Source: Eutreptiella sp. 'Long Island Sound 2002'
Lineage: Eukaryota > Euglenozoa > Euglenophyceae > Eutreptiales > Eutreptiaceae
Direction: 5' to 3'
Assembly: GCA_964036045.1 (NCBI GenBank)
Contig: OZ038383.1
Location: 7,704,430 to 7,768,429 of the forward strand
DNA length: 64,000 bases
Made by a program: the position numbers and the translations under genes
Notes under the pieces: model-generated
Databases searched by the model: none
What the model saw: the letters and a program-made list of their open reading frames with translations, nothing else
Told to the model about the DNA's origin: nothing
Part shown: in pieces, positions 45,780-57,662 of the stretch
Layout: each line of letters begins with the position of its first letter
Position numbering within the stretch: the stretch's first letter is position 1

Positions 45780-48700
45780 AAATTCGTTCAGACAAACGTT
45801 ACCTCTTTGCGTGTCCATCACGAGGACATATTCAATTTTCAGGCAGATGTGATTGGAATGGAAGAAACCCGGCTCACTGAGGCTGGGCAACGCTGCATGA
45901 GGGCAATTGCAAAAGAATGGGGCTGGGAATGCCACTGGGGAAAACCCCTGGGCTCCCCAACAGGGGGCATCTGGGGAGCTCCCCAAGGAGGGGTGGGACT
46001 TTTGTTCAGGAAGGGCTGGAGTGTCCGCAAGGTTGAACCAGATCCAGACGACCCAATTGCCTGCAGGCTGTGGCATTCAGGGCGCTGGCTACACACACGG
46101 GCAGGAATCGGTGCAGGGCACTGTGTGCTGAACATATGTGTGGCCTATGGCATCCGAGGCAACGAATCTTTGAACCAGGAGTTCTGGGAGCAGGTGGTCT
46201 GCTATATGAGCAAACTAGGCAATGCTGGATGCATCCTGCTAACGGACGCAAATTTCAATTTCGACCTGCTGCACAAAGTTCCTGCCGCACTCCTGACGGC
46301 GCTGGCAGACGGCTGGCTGGTGGATGCCGACCGCACTTTTAGCGTTCTCCATGGCACACCATGTGCATGTGGCTTCACGACGGCAGGCAAACCCCCCAAC
46401 CGCATTGACGGCCTCCTGGTCACCCCAGCGCAAGCGGGCACGTTGACTGATGTCACAGCGCTGAAGTCTCATTCCCTCCCTGGGCATGCTCCAGTGTGCT
46501 TCACTTTCTCGCTTGACGTCCCAATGCAGAAAGTTGTTAAAATGATGAAACTGCCTCCTTCCCCCCCCCCCCCCAATCGGCTGAGGACACTCAGAAAATC
46601 TGTGACTCGCCGCTGCGACCACACAAGGCTGATTGGAATGCCCTGCTGCAACAGGGAAATGTCAATGACATTTGGGACAGGTGGACCTGGCTGGCCGAGG
46701 AAGTAGGCATGGCACTCACATGCACGCATCTTACACTGGACACCCCCAACCCCACACTCCCATTTGCACCCAAGAGTGCCCCACGGGGGCGTGGCACGGA
46801 GCGAATGGTGCGGGACACTACGCTAGCACCGACAGGCCTGGCGCCCAACGGCGGCCCGCGCACGCGCATACTTTCCAAAATCACAGGGACCCTGGGGGCC
46901 CTTCGTTCGGTCATCCAGTGGCAACGTGCCCAGCTGGGCATCAGGGGCAAACGAGTCCCGGCATCCGCCAAACGCAAAGCCAGCCAGGTTTTCAGGCCAG
47001 GGGTGGTGCCCAGACAGGTGGAACTATCGTGGCAGGCCGCGTGCCCCCGCATGCGCAAAACGGCGCTGGCCTTTCGTGAGGACCTGCTGCTTCATGAATT
47101 TGTGGCCAGTGCCCCTGACCCCTCCCTCCCATTCATACGCCCCCTGCCAACGCTGGTAGACTGCATGTCGCTGTATGACAGCCTATGCGCACTAGGGAAG
47201 AGATATGCCCGCTATGAAGAGCGCACGCGCATTGATAAATGGAAATCCAAAATGGACCAAGCCTGGCTGGACAGACCAAAGGAGGTTTATCAGTGGATAC
47301 AGAACGAGTACCAACCTCCTCTGGTTATGCTCCTGGACCCAGACACAAGCCAACCAACGGCGAACATCCCCCGCATGGATGAAATTCTTCATGCCTCTTG
47401 GGACCAGGTTATGCGAAAATATGCAGACACCCCAGAGCCAGACGTGCACGCTTTTGCACAGAAGTATGATAAGTTTCTGATAAAGGGAGTGCAGATGCAG
47501 TCCACCCCTATCACGGGGTCCCGGCTCGCGAAACGCCTTAGAAAGATGGGTGTTCACACAGCCACCGGCCTGGATGGCTGGTGTGTTTCGGACCTTTTAC
47601 TGCTGCCCACCTGTCTGCTGGACATGCTGTCAGAAATTCTGTTTCTAGTTGAGGCAACAGGAACCCGGCCCAGGGTCCTGGCGAGGGGATACGTCTCGCT
47701 GATCCCGAAAGGGGAAGGGATGATGCCGATGCAGCAGCGCCCACTGTCCGTACTGTCCCAGATCTATAGGGTCTGGGCAGGGATCAGGTTAGAGGAGTGC
47801 ATGGTGTGGCAGGAACTGTGGATCCACCCGCACGCTTACGGTTTTCGCAAGAGGCGCGGCGCCACTGATGCGGCCGCCTTTATCTCCATGCTCATTGAGC
47901 TACACAAACTGATGAAAACAGTTTTGCATGGTTTTGGATTAGACTACATAAAATGCTTTGATTTAATCCCACAATCCATTGTACTGCATATCGCACTGAC
48001 GCAGGGGATGGATTTGGGCACACACAGGGCCCTTTCTGGCATGTATCGCACCCTCACAAGGTGCTTTAAAATAATGGGATGTTTGGCCAGTTTTTTCGAT
48101 GCCACCAATGGCATCCTCCAGGGCTGCCCATTGAGTGTGATACTCATCAACCTCCTGACCTCGGTCTGGAAACGGGTGCTGGATGCACAGCAACAGGGCA
48201 TCAAAGTCGCAGTACAGGCCCTCCCCCCCAGCGATCAGCCAGCGCAGGCCCTGCAATTCATCCTAACTGCCCTTGGGTATGCGGATGATACTTATGGGTT
48301 TGCAGCCGGAAGCAATACCCTCACCCCCCTGCTAGACTGCACCACTGACTGGCTTGAGGACACGGGTCAAGGGGTGAACGCGAAGAAATCTGTCGGCTTT
48401 TCGTCTGACGCCCGTCACCCAGTGAAGGCAGCACTACAGGGGGTACCCTTCCCTATCTCTTCTGAGTTTAAGTCCCTGGGCGCGGGGGTCCGCACCACGG
48501 ACGCAACTTGTTCGGGACCGCTCATCAAGAAAAGGATTTCCAGAGCCTGCAGCCTCCTGGATAGGGTGCATGGCGCTCAGGGCAATTTTGAAAGGAGATG
48601 CGACATCATCTCCACAATGATCACGGCCACTGGCCTGCACGCAGCAGAAATAGTGCCACTTCAGCCCAAAGAACTCCTGCCCTTCGAGACTAAGGTCATG

Positions 48701-50876
48701 CAGACCATTTGGGGACGGTCACGGCCCGGCAGGGCCAAAGAAATCTTTTTCACCTTGCTGTGCAAAGGGCACCGGATTGCACCTACCTTGGTACTTAAGT
48801 ATCATCGCATCCTGTGGTTATCCCAGCTGTGTCGCACCAGGGGTGCTGGACAGATCACAGCCCAGGCCATTTGGGAGATGACAACATTTCACAAAGGCTC
48901 CGGCCCATACGGCCGAGCCATGTCCACAGCACAGGAGTGTGGCTGGGTCGCTACGCAGGGATGGTGGGGATGGAAAGTGCCTGGGCGCCAGGAACCCCTC
49001 CTCCTGTGCAGGGATAAAAACACTATCAAGCACGAGGTGCGTGAACAGCTGCGCTCGCAACTGCTGGACAGCCTGGTTCAGAGGCGTCCCCGCCTTTTCG
49101 CGGGGGCTCATTACACCACATGCCGGCGCCTGGTCCAGCCCAGCATAGCGTCATTTGCCACAGAGTTACAGCGCTCTATCCTGCGGGGCATCCTATCAGG
49201 AGCAACCTGGACAGCCCTCCGGGCCTATCAACGTGGCATGAGAGCCACATCCACGTGCCCGTACTGTGGCAATGCTCCGGAAAACGAGGAGCACATTTTT
49301 TGGCAGTGTTCAGCCTGGAGTACAGTGCGGGACACCCACCTGCCGGGCATCAGGACGGCGGCAGCACAGATCACAGGCCTTCCCCTCATGGACCAGTGGC
49401 CCCCATGTTTACGACTTTGTGGATTAGCCCCAGAGTTAGACACAGACAGCGTCAAGTCCGGGACAGCGCTCGCATTCATGACAGCTCTGCACAATATGTT
49501 AGTAGCCGTTTTGCAGGCCCGCAAGTTACGAGACACACAATCCCCCATGCTTTTCATGGGGTCGAGCCTCTCACAGCAGCTTCAGCAATACCCGTACCAC
49601 CAACTGGTGGGACCCCTCCCCAGACCGGAAGACAAAGGGTTACTTCTTTTGCGTACCCCTAAGAAGGTGGAATGGCAGTGGGAAATGCCCTTTTTGGCGG
49701 ACCCGCTACTCTGGCTGAGGGAACTGCACTGGGCCCCTGAACCAGGCACAGTGACGTTCTTGGAACTCGCACTGGACTTTGAGGAATTTGCGCAACGCAC
49801 CCTCCCACACGCTCCAAAAGCAAAATTTAAGGGCACCACCCTTTCACTGCAAGAGAGAGGCCGGGTCTTACGACTGGCAATGACAAATGCACAGCGCCTG
49901 GTCACCAAAGGCCATTTGCATCCTGCGCGTGTGGTCACACGCTGCAGCTCTTTAGTTCCTTTGGGGGGGCCGGCACTCTGCGGCCTGAACTGCCGCCCCT
50001 ATTTCACCTGCCGCAGTGCCATGAACATGCACGTTCAGCAGTTAGCGGCATACTGTGAGCGCACGTGGGCCACCAAGGTTGGTCTCAACAGAATACACAA
50101 ACTGCGCCCGTACACACATAGGCCACGCAGAACAACGCAGGAAGTGGAGGAGCATCGACTACAGCGTGCACTCCAGGGGAATCTGCAGTTGGGGCTGGCT
50201 CCGTCCTCGGAGCAGACCACTTTTGCCAAAGGGGGGGGGGGGCTGCTCCTCCTTTGCAGCTGATTTCTTCCCTGTGATAGGGGATGGGAAGCTCCCACAG
50301 CGCCCCTACACCGGGACACGCAGGCGCGCAAACACACACAGGGCGCCACCACCGGCGCCGCCGGCTGATCCGTCAAAGTGTGCCCAGCATTCTGCTGACG
50401 CATGCACGACCTGCAAGAGACTTCGGCGCACAGCTGAAGCATGCTGTGCGCTGGGACATCACGCTGATGACCACATAGCACGCAGACCGCAACTGCAACT
50501 GTGCCCACTGCATGGCCTGCCACCGTGCCCGAGGTGCACACTCAAGCAAAGGGGAGTGCGCCACTGCTGTCAGCGGGGACACCATAAAGTGTGCACCCCA
50601 GTGCCTGCGCGCCGGAAGCGCCCACTTGCTGCACATGCACAACTGCCCAACAAACGACCACGCCTGCAAGGGCCTGCACGTATCTCTACGGGTCTGCTGA
50701 GGTCCCCACACCAACCCCCCACCCCTCCAGCCCCCAAACGCAGGAGGCCGAAAACACCCCCCCCTCCGTCCCCACCAGCCCCAGTTCCACGGGGGCTGGA
50801 GGAGACCGTGGCCGAGGATGTCGCCCGCCCGCTTTTCGTGACGAGGCACGGGAGAGCAAACACTCTGGATACCTAG
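45780..50876 (+). pseudogene. LINE ORF2: AP endonuclease, reverse transcriptase, zinc fingers; two frameshifts
   Basis: Endonuclease (45780-46550): FVQTNVTSLR, the catalytic Glu in GMEETRL, LLTDANFNFD, RIDGLLVTPA and GHAPVCFTF, where the usual SDH reads PGH. The frame then shifts at C14 (46561-46574). RT (about 47500-48420): LDYIKCFDLIP, NGILQGCPLSV and YADD (48278-48289), all intact. A CCHC finger follows (CPYCGNAPENEEHIFWQC, 49257). A second shift at G12 (50231-50242) moves the tail to another frame, where a Cys/His-rich block (CTTCKRL, CPRCTLKQRG, HCCQRGHHKVC) runs to TAG 50874. Both shifts lie in homopolymers, so decay and sequencing error are equally possible. The ORF2 start is unclear and follows a C13 tract. 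Confidence 0.85.
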
Positions 50877-51039
50877 CCAGCAAAATACAGAGGTTCTGAT
50901 TCCGCAGAAGGGAGGGAAACAACGTCACAAAGAGGCCTCAGCAGACCTGAGCCAAATGAGGCGTCCAGCCCAACGCTGCACAAGGATCCACCTCTAAAAG
51001 TACAGATCACACACACACACACACACACACAGAACTCGT

Positions 51040-51128
51040 GGTTAGGTGCAGTCAGTAGGAATGTAGGGATGTTGAACCTCACAGTTTGAGCATTTTTGAA
51101 TTACGGCATTGGCACACACACAGATACA

Positions 51129-51162
<34 letters not shown>

Positions 51163-51166
51163 ACAC
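51040..51166 (+). repeat. (CA)n-tailed repeat fragment
   Basis: TGTTGAACCTCACAGTTTGA, GCATTTTTGAATTACGGCAT, then TTGGCACACACACAGATACACAC with an interrupted (CA)n run to 51166. It is homologous to 41720-41813 and sits directly behind the (CA)n tail of the LINE. Confidence 0.6.
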
Positions 51167-51546
51167 ACACCCATCTCTATGGTCCGCCCTGTTAGCCCTT
51201 TTGGCAGGCCCTGTGGCTAGAAAACAAAGTCCTGAATCTGTGGGCCCTGTGGACAGGGACCCATACAGCGCCTGCCCGCAGGGGTTCCCCTCTCTCTTGC
51301 CTCTGTGCGTCAGGGCACACGGGCCACAGCCGCCGTCCACGGCAACCAGAGAACAACGTCTTCTCATGTGTGAACCGCCCCACCCCTGCCCTGTGCATGG
51401 GAAGGCGGCGGTGTGCCCCTCTAGCAGGAGGCTGGGCCGTGCAGCCGCAGTGTGCGGCAACTTGAGCTGATGGTACTGTCATTTTCCTGGTGTGCTGCAT
51501 ACCGCAGCTGCACACCTGCCATTGGACACGCATTCCCTATGGGGGG

Positions 51547-51790
51547 CCGTAAGCGCAGTGCGCGCGCAGTGCGACTATTTAGGCGTCCGGTTGCACTAGA
51601 AACCCATACTTTGTGATACTCTGGGCATCATTGTTGTTTGAGTGCAGGTTTTGATGCTTCTTCCACATTGGGGATATGGCATTTTTGGGTTTTCATCCAG
51701 TTTCACCCATTTCTACCCTTTTTCACACGTTTTTTTGCTCATTTCCACCACATCCACTCCTTTCTAGGTTGATATCTCCCCACCATGGCA
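51547..51790 (+). repeat. Interspersed repeat with GCGCGC core, long copy 1
   Basis: It opens with GTGCGCGCGCAGTGCG and continues ATTGTTGTTTGAG, TTTTGATGCTTCTTCC and ACATTGGGGATATGGCAT. It then has a T-rich part (TTTTTTTGCTCATTTCCACC) and ends CCTTTCTAGGTTGAT. The same sequence occurs at about 63700-63955. Short copies of the 5' half are at 52186-52245, 55190-55300 and 62845-62935. Confidence 0.7.
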
Positions 51791-52249
51791 GTCCTCAATG
51801 TGGGCACTCTGCATCGGCCTCCTTTGATGCGCATCCTGCGTGGATACAACTGTCAAGGTTGAAGATCAACATGCAAGTGACAAGCTTGCAAATGAAGATC
51901 AACCATCAGACAAAGAGCAGCCCGAGGATCCGAGGATGCATGGTGGATAAGTGTGCATTGTGTGCGGTCTTACTTGAATGGTGTTGTTGCCGATATTCGG
52001 TGGGCGAAAGGCTGTCTTTTTTTCCTCGTGACATTGGCGGATATTCTTATTTGGGATCACGAAGGGCGAAAAGATCCAAGGGACATTATTTTATGGCGTC
52101 TTATGGATAGGGAAGGGAGTACGCAACCATCTTGAGCTAGGGTAGCGAGGGTGGCCTAATTTTGAGGGTGTTTGGAAGGGTTTGGTATGGGGGTTCTTTG
52201 GGGGAAAATTCAGTCTAAAAGTAGCATGCAGTGCACGCGCGGTGCAAGG

Positions 52250-54906
52250 ATTCCGCCTATGGCAATGGATCTTCCATCTACAGACAGAGTTACAGGCAAT
52301 GCTGCTGATGTGGAATCCAGGGTGCTCTTCCGGAGTGCATTCTGTACCACGCCGCTGGGTTGCACACAGGCCTGAATAGTAAGAAGGGTACGGAGCCCCA
52401 CAGTGCATACCGTTCCAATGCCAGGGAACGGGGCACACCAGCACGCACGTTGCAGAGTTCTGAAGGGAGGTTGTCTTTGGAATTCACTGCAGTCATAGTG
52501 TGTGTGCACACCCACCGTCCTTGTTGTCCTTTCTTGCAACCCGTTTGGCTAATGCCACGCAAACTGCTTCATTTGGGGCATCGAGACTCAGAGACAGCTA
52601 TGTTTCAGACTCAAACCGCCGGATTGCTGTCTAAATCTGCTGTTTTTGCCCTGCGGACATATGCTTCCCTTATGGTGGGCGGTTTGCAGGGTGGTCACGG
52701 GAAACCTGACTTACCCTCAACACCCCGTGTCCTTCCCCACCCCTTCTTCCCCGGAGGCTGGGGGGGGGGGGGTCACTTCGTCAACCCCAAATTTTCGTTA
52801 CAGGTCAGTGTGTTGTCTTGCGGGTCAAGTGTGTTGTGAGGTACTGCCACTTGTATCCCCTGTTCTCTGGCAGGACACTTTGAACCCTTTTCTCTGAAAT
52901 GGGACCTGATAGCACAACCATGTTACCCCCGGGTACCCATTGAGTGCAGGCAAGATTTTCATATCGTCGCAACACTTGCCTTCATTTGTCATTGTACTTT
53001 GACCTTGACAACGTCTGCACACCAACGTTTCTTATGCTTTGGCATTTCGTTTTCTGCCGCAATTTCTGTGCCCCACAGTGTGTGTGTACGGTGGTAGTAC
53101 AGTTCCCCAGGGGTGGGGGGGGATCGTCTTCCCTCAGGGGGGGAGGACATTGGGGGTTGAGGGTACAAATGGGCACTGCGCGTGTGCTGTGCACAAACGC
53201 CCCCAGAGCATTTGAGTACCAGGACCGTGTCTCGGTGCCGTATGCCGACCTCCCCTCGTACACACTGCCCACACACGTGCCGGTCGTACACGTGCGCCCT
53301 GGAGGTCCGTGCCAGGGCCGTGCGCGTATTGTCGGCTTCCAGGCCGCGACTGTTGGGTGTGGGCTGGCGTGCGCTCCGCAACCGACACCGCCCCCCAGTG
53401 GTATGCAGATGAACGAGTGGTACATGCAGTCTTGCCTCTTGTTGCTACGATGTGACGGTGCATGCTGCACCGTAGGAGGCACGGGCACGATTTATTGCAG
53501 GGATTTGAAGCTCGAGTGCATCTACACCACAGTCACAAGCATGAGGTCATGCGTCTCCACGATTGGTGGCGTCCCGGGAAACCCAGCCCAGCCACCCCAA
53601 GGACCCCCCCCCCCCCCCGGAGGGCCGGAGGCGGGGACATCCAGTTCAGCCGACCGATCATTTGATGCCCCTACGGCCCTCTGGGGCCCAGAATAGTGCC
53701 ACTTGGCCGAGACCTTCGGGCCACCCCTTCCCCCAACGTGGGGCCCCGAGATGGCGGGGGTTGTGTTGCCGCTTTGATCTATCTATACCCTTTTGGGGGG
53801 TCTCCGCAGTCACTACTTGGCGGCTGAGCTGTGCCCCCCCCCCCCCCCCGCCGCCGCCCCTTTTGCCAGGGCCAGCGGACCCCCCCCCCCCCCCCCACAG
53901 AAGGCCCTCTGGGCCCCAAGATGGTGCGCCCCAGCCGGGTATTGATGTAGGCAGGACTGAGCCGGGATTCCCAGGGGTTGCGAACTGCCATGCAACACAT
54001 CACTGCAGAGGCAGCCCTCCTGCTCCAAGGCCACTGGGCGCGATTGGAAGCTGATTTTAGACAGGTCAGGCCCACCACCGTGTGGTAGCCGCGCCTACAT
54101 CCGATGACACCATCTTGCCTCGTATATACTCGGCAAGTGTCCACGACGGTGGCGGTGCGTCGTCCAACCTTAATGTGTGGTACTCTGTTCCAGGCATATG
54201 CCGATGTGCCCAGACGATGCCGACGGGTCTCTTGACCCCATGTGGCCCCAGACCAACGCCAGCGGTCGGCAAGATGCCACTCACACCGCCATACCACCCA
54301 CTCTGCGGCACCCATCCACCCCCACAAGTGCATGTCACGCCAAAGGAAGGACGCACCAGGTCATACCAGCGAGTCAACGGACTGTCGCACAAGCCACGCC
54401 AACGCACACAGTGGCGTGCTACCACCGTGCGCATGCTCCTGTCCGGCTCAATAGTTAGCATGCCGTTGTTCTTGAGACTTGATTCGTCAGCCTTTGGCTG
54501 TGCATACCCACTGCACCACAGACGTGCCTTCAGCATTACCTCACTACGGCCTGTGTCCGTGCGCTTCTGCGAGATGATTGTATTGTCGTCACTTTGCTGT
54601 CTTCTTACTGAGGTCATGCTTGCAGTGCCTCAGCTCGTAAGGCTTTGCCTTGCTGTCTTTGGCCTTGACCTCCCTACAAGGATGGCATGACGAAATTGTG
54701 GTGATTTCCGGTGATATGCCTGACTGATCTTATGGCCCAGCTGTGCCTGTCCAGTGTACCCTCCATTTGGATTGTTGAATTCCGATACCAAAAGTAATTT
54801 TGCCAGGGGGCGGGAAAATTGCCCAGGAAGGTGTGTGGGATTCATGTCATTGTGCCTCTCATTGGAAGAAGGAATGGCGCTTTGACAGCCCGCCAACAAT
54901 GTTACA
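52250..54906. other. Unassigned stretch; weak ORF at 52944-53696
   Basis: An open frame at 52944-53696 (+) contains a stretch that reads like protein (FEYQDRVSVPYADLPSYTL and HVPVVHVRPGGPCQGRARI) but has no recognisable family. C15-C17 tracts lie near 53605, 53830 and 53881. A minus-strand open frame at 54066-54617 overlaps no other feature and is probably chance. Nothing else is recognised. Confidence 0.3.
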
Positions 54907-55110
54907 ATGACGTGCACGGGTGGTATAGGGCACACATTGAGCAGCTGTTTGCTCGGTTGTGGCATGCAAGATGAGGCAGAGGATGAGGCAGAAGTGTGTG
55001 TGTTGTGTTGCCAGAAGCGCTCCACCGTCGCAGTTTGTGATGAGTGTAAGGAGCACTATTGTACTGAATGTATTGACACCCACACTTGTGGGACCAATGT
55101 TGTTTGTTAA
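54907..55110 (+). CDS. Short Cys-rich zinc-finger-like ORF
   Basis: A 67-codon ORF ends with an ordered cysteine array, CVLCCQKRSTVAVC then DECKEHYCTECIDTHTC. The spacing (CxxC, CxxC, CxxC, C) resembles small cross-brace zinc modules, including the Cys-rich C-terminus of piggyBac transposases. No DDE domain is visible nearby. It may be a last exon or a transposon remnant. Bases 55111-56258 hold only the repeat copy at 55190-55300 and short chance frames. Confidence 0.35.
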   Translation: MTCTGGIGHTLSSCLLGCGMQDEAEDEAEVCVLCCQKRSTVAVCDECKEHYCTECIDTHTCGTNVVC

Positions 55111-55189
55111 GTACTGGAGTTGCTGAATTCACAGATATTGCTTTATTATGCAACGTGCTTTGTAGGGAAGGTGTGCAGTGCAACGTGGT

Positions 55190-55300
55190 CTATTTGGGGG
55201 GCTTCTCCATGAGAGGGTAAATCTGGGGCTGAAGTCGGGATAGTTAATAGAAAAGTAGCGCGCCGGGCGCGCGCCGGGCAAACATTCCCCCTTTATCCCT
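55190..55300 (+). repeat. GCGCGC-core repeat, short copy
   Basis: TTTGGGGGGCTTCTCCATGA, then TCTGGGGCTGAAGTCGGGAT, AAAAGTAGCGCGCCGGGCGC and GCGCCGGGCAAACATTCCCC. It aligns to 62845-62935, to the shorter 52186-52245 and to the 5' parts of the long copies. Confidence 0.6.
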
Positions 55301-56203
55301 CCGGTTTGATCTGGAGGATGTCAGTGGTGACGCGCAGCCGGTGCTGCTGACAGCCCCCCAAATGCTCCCACAACATCTACAGATGAAGAAGTGTGGCTTT
55401 CGTTCGGACTGACGGAGATGCCTCTTTCCCCTTGTGTCAAGCTTTGCTCAGGTTACAGGGTTGTCAGCCTCTTGGCAGTCTTCCCTTTCGACATCCTGCT
55501 CAGGTCTGTCGACCTCTGGCAGCGACAGTGCCTCCCAACACAGCTGGTTTGTAGTGAGAGGGACTTTGCCTGAGCTTGCAATGGTTTTTTGTCTGCCCAT
55601 TCACTGTGGAGCAGGCAAGCTGCCCCCTTTTGAAAGGTAGATCGATGCACGTATCAGGTTTTACGGCACATGGAAGCAAAACTCGCATCACGATATGCGT
55701 GGTCAGCAGCACACAATGTTGGTAGCAAGATACCGGATGCCCCTGCCTAGGCACTTCCAGCCAATGTTCTCACAGTTCAAATGTTTGAGCACAACAACAC
55801 ACAGATCAGCTGCTAGGTGCTGTAAGACCACAGAAAAACCAAAAGAGGCACTTGCCGGCCCTATCATAACCTGTCGTGGTCCAGGGCGAATCAACACCAA
55901 ACTGTTTTCAGTGTGAGGGTCTACGCTCCCACACCAAAAACTAATTGGGCAAGATGTCTGCCTCACAAAATAAGGAGATAGACCCTCATCATTCACCCTG
56001 TGGGATGTCACATTCAATGGGGGCACGAGAAAGGGGGCAAGATTGCTGTTATTTCGCCAAACAATATTCTTTTTCAGGCCCCAGGAGACGCTTAGTGTGG
56101 GGGCAAGGGGGGGTGGGGGGGCAATTGGTGCCATATGGGTTCCTGTAAGCAGTTGGACAATGCTGTGTCTGAACCCTCATTTTTCCTTCTTATTTTCCCC
56201 TTT

Positions 56204-56224
56204 GCTTTCTTGTGTATTTGTTAG
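56204..56224 (+). promoter_or_regulatory. Probable 3' splice acceptor upstream of the aspartase ATG
   Basis: A pyrimidine-rich run (TTGCTTTCTTGTGTATTTGT) ends in TAG at 56224, with the aspartase ATG 35 bases later. It implies a 5' UTR intron, or an upstream exon that is not identified. Confidence 0.5.
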
Positions 56225-56258
56225 AACTTCCAATCTATTACAAGCTTACATTGAAGCC

Positions 56259-57662
56259 ATGTCTACGACCAGAATTGAGCACGATCTCATTGGCAACTTT
56301 GACGTTCCTGCCAATGCATACTACGGTGTGCACACAGCCAGAGCCGTGGAGAACTTCCCGATTTCTGGCGTACCCATCGGTCACTATCGCAGCTTAATCA
56401 AAGGCTTTGCGTTGGTGAAAGAGGCGGCAGCAATCGCAAACCACGCGGTGGGTGCGCTCCCGGAGGATCTCAAGAACGCAATAGTCGCAGCATGCCAAGA
56501 GGTGGCAGAGGGCAAATACGACACGGAATTTGTTGTGGATGCGATCCAAGGCGGCGCAGGCACCAGCACCAACATGAACGCCAACGAGGTGATTGCAAAT
56601 CGTGCGCTCGAGATCATGGGCCATCCCAAGGGCGACTACAAAACACTGCACCCGCTGAACCATGTGAATATGTCCCAGTCAACGAATGACGTGTACCCCA
56701 CATCGCTGAAGGTTGGCTTAATCCTTGAGCTGCGAAACCTGATTGATGCAATGGGCCAGTTGCGCCAGTCCTTTCAGAAGAAGGCGCAGGAATTCGACTC
56801 CGTCATGAAGATGGGAAGGACGCAACTCCAGGACGCAGTGCCGATGACGCTCGGCCAGGAGTTCGCCACGTACGCGCGCATGACCAATGAAGACATAGAC
56901 CGGCTGCACGACGTGATCCCACTGTTGAGCGAAATCAACCTCGGAGGCACCGCGATCGGCACGCAGCTCAACGCCCCGAAGGGATATGCGGCGCTGGCCT
57001 GCGAGCACCTGAGCAAGCTCGCGGGCATTCCGTGTGTCGATGCGGAGGACATGGTTGAGGCCACGCAGGATTCGGGGGTCTTTGTCATGGTCTCGGGGGT
57101 GCTCAAGCGGGTTGCAGTGAAGCTGTCCAAGACCGCGAACGACCTGCGGCTGCTGTCCAGTGGGCCCCGCGCGGGGCTAAACGAGATCAATCTGCCCGCG
57201 CGCCAGGCCGGGTCCTCCATCATGCCCGGCAAGGTGAACCCGGTGATCCCGGAGGTGGTCAACCAGGTCGCGTTTGCCACCATCGGCAACGACACAGTGG
57301 TCACGATGGCAGCCGAGGCGGGGCAGCTGCAGCTCAATGCCTTCGAGCCCATCATTTGCCGCGCGCTCTTCATGAGCATCACGGAGCTGACCGCTGTGTG
57401 CCGTGTGTTCGCTGAGCGCTGCATCGATGGCATCACCGCCAACACGGAAGTTTGCCGGGAATACGTGGAGAAGTCCATTGGCTTGGTCACCGCAATCTCG
57501 CCGACCATCGGGTACGAGAACGCGACAATGGTCGCGCAACAAGCCCAGGCCTCGGGGAAGTCGGTGCGGCAGGTGGTCGTGGACCTCATTGGGCTGCTCA
57601 CCGCCGAGCAATTCGAGGAATTGCTGGGGGACGTCAACAAGTTGGCCCGCCCACTCGGATAG
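56259..57662 (+). CDS. aspA: Aspartate ammonia-lyase (aspartase)
   Basis: The product has 467 residues, the normal length for the aspartase/fumarase superfamily. It reversibly removes ammonia from L-aspartate to give fumarate, linking amino-acid nitrogen to the TCA cycle. Family motifs are complete: GGAGTSTNMNANEV, HVNMSQSTNDVYPT, KMGRTQLQDAVPMTLGQEF and the signature loop GSSIMPGKVNPVIPEVVNQV (starting near residue 318) with the catalytic Ser. QLQDAVPMTLGQEF, VEATQD and SGPRAGLNEINLP favour aspartase over class II fumarase. No organelle-targeting extension is visible after ATG 56259, but an acceptor at 56224 suggests an upstream exon. The coding region has no intron. Its GC content rises from the 5' to the 3' end and is lower than in the giant gene. 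Confidence 0.95.
   Translation: MSTTRIEHDLIGNFDVPANAYYGVHTARAVENFPISGVPIGHYRSLIKGFALVKEAAAIANHAVGALPEDLKNAIVAACQEVAEGKYDTEFVVDAIQGGAGTSTNMNANEVIANRALEIMGHPKGDYKTLHPLNHVNMSQSTNDVYPTSLKVGLILELRNLIDAMGQLRQSFQKKAQEFDSVMKMGRTQLQDAVPMTLGQEFATYARMTNEDIDRLHDVIPLLSEINLGGTAIGTQLNAPKGYAALACEHLSKLAGIPCVDAEDMVEATQDSGVFVMVSGVLKRVAVKLSKTANDLRLLSSGPRAGLNEINLPARQAGSSIMPGKVNPVIPEVVNQVAFATIGNDTVVTMAAEAGQLQLNAFEPIICRALFMSITELTAVCRVFAERCIDGITANTEVCREYVEKSIGLVTAISPTIGYENATMVAQQAQASGKSVRQVVVDLIGLLTAEQFEELLGDVNKLARPLG

Larger units (their letters stand above)
43935..51032 (+). mobile_element. Near full-length two-ORF LINE with (CA)n tail
   Basis: It consists of ORF1 (43935-45644, originally to about 45728), ORF2 with endonuclease, RT and zinc fingers (45780-50876), a short 3' UTR and a (CA)n tail at 51008-51032. 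The 5' boundary is not visible; protein-like sequence starts at 43935. I found no target-site duplication by eye. The C-rich linkers and breaks at homopolymers are described under the ORFs. This LINE lacks RNase H and is a different lineage from the 20.3 kb LINE. Confidence 0.85.

Noticed and set aside
51119-51166. CA runs as telomeric or centromeric repeats
   Set aside because: They are short dinucleotide tracts at retroposon ends, scattered through the window.
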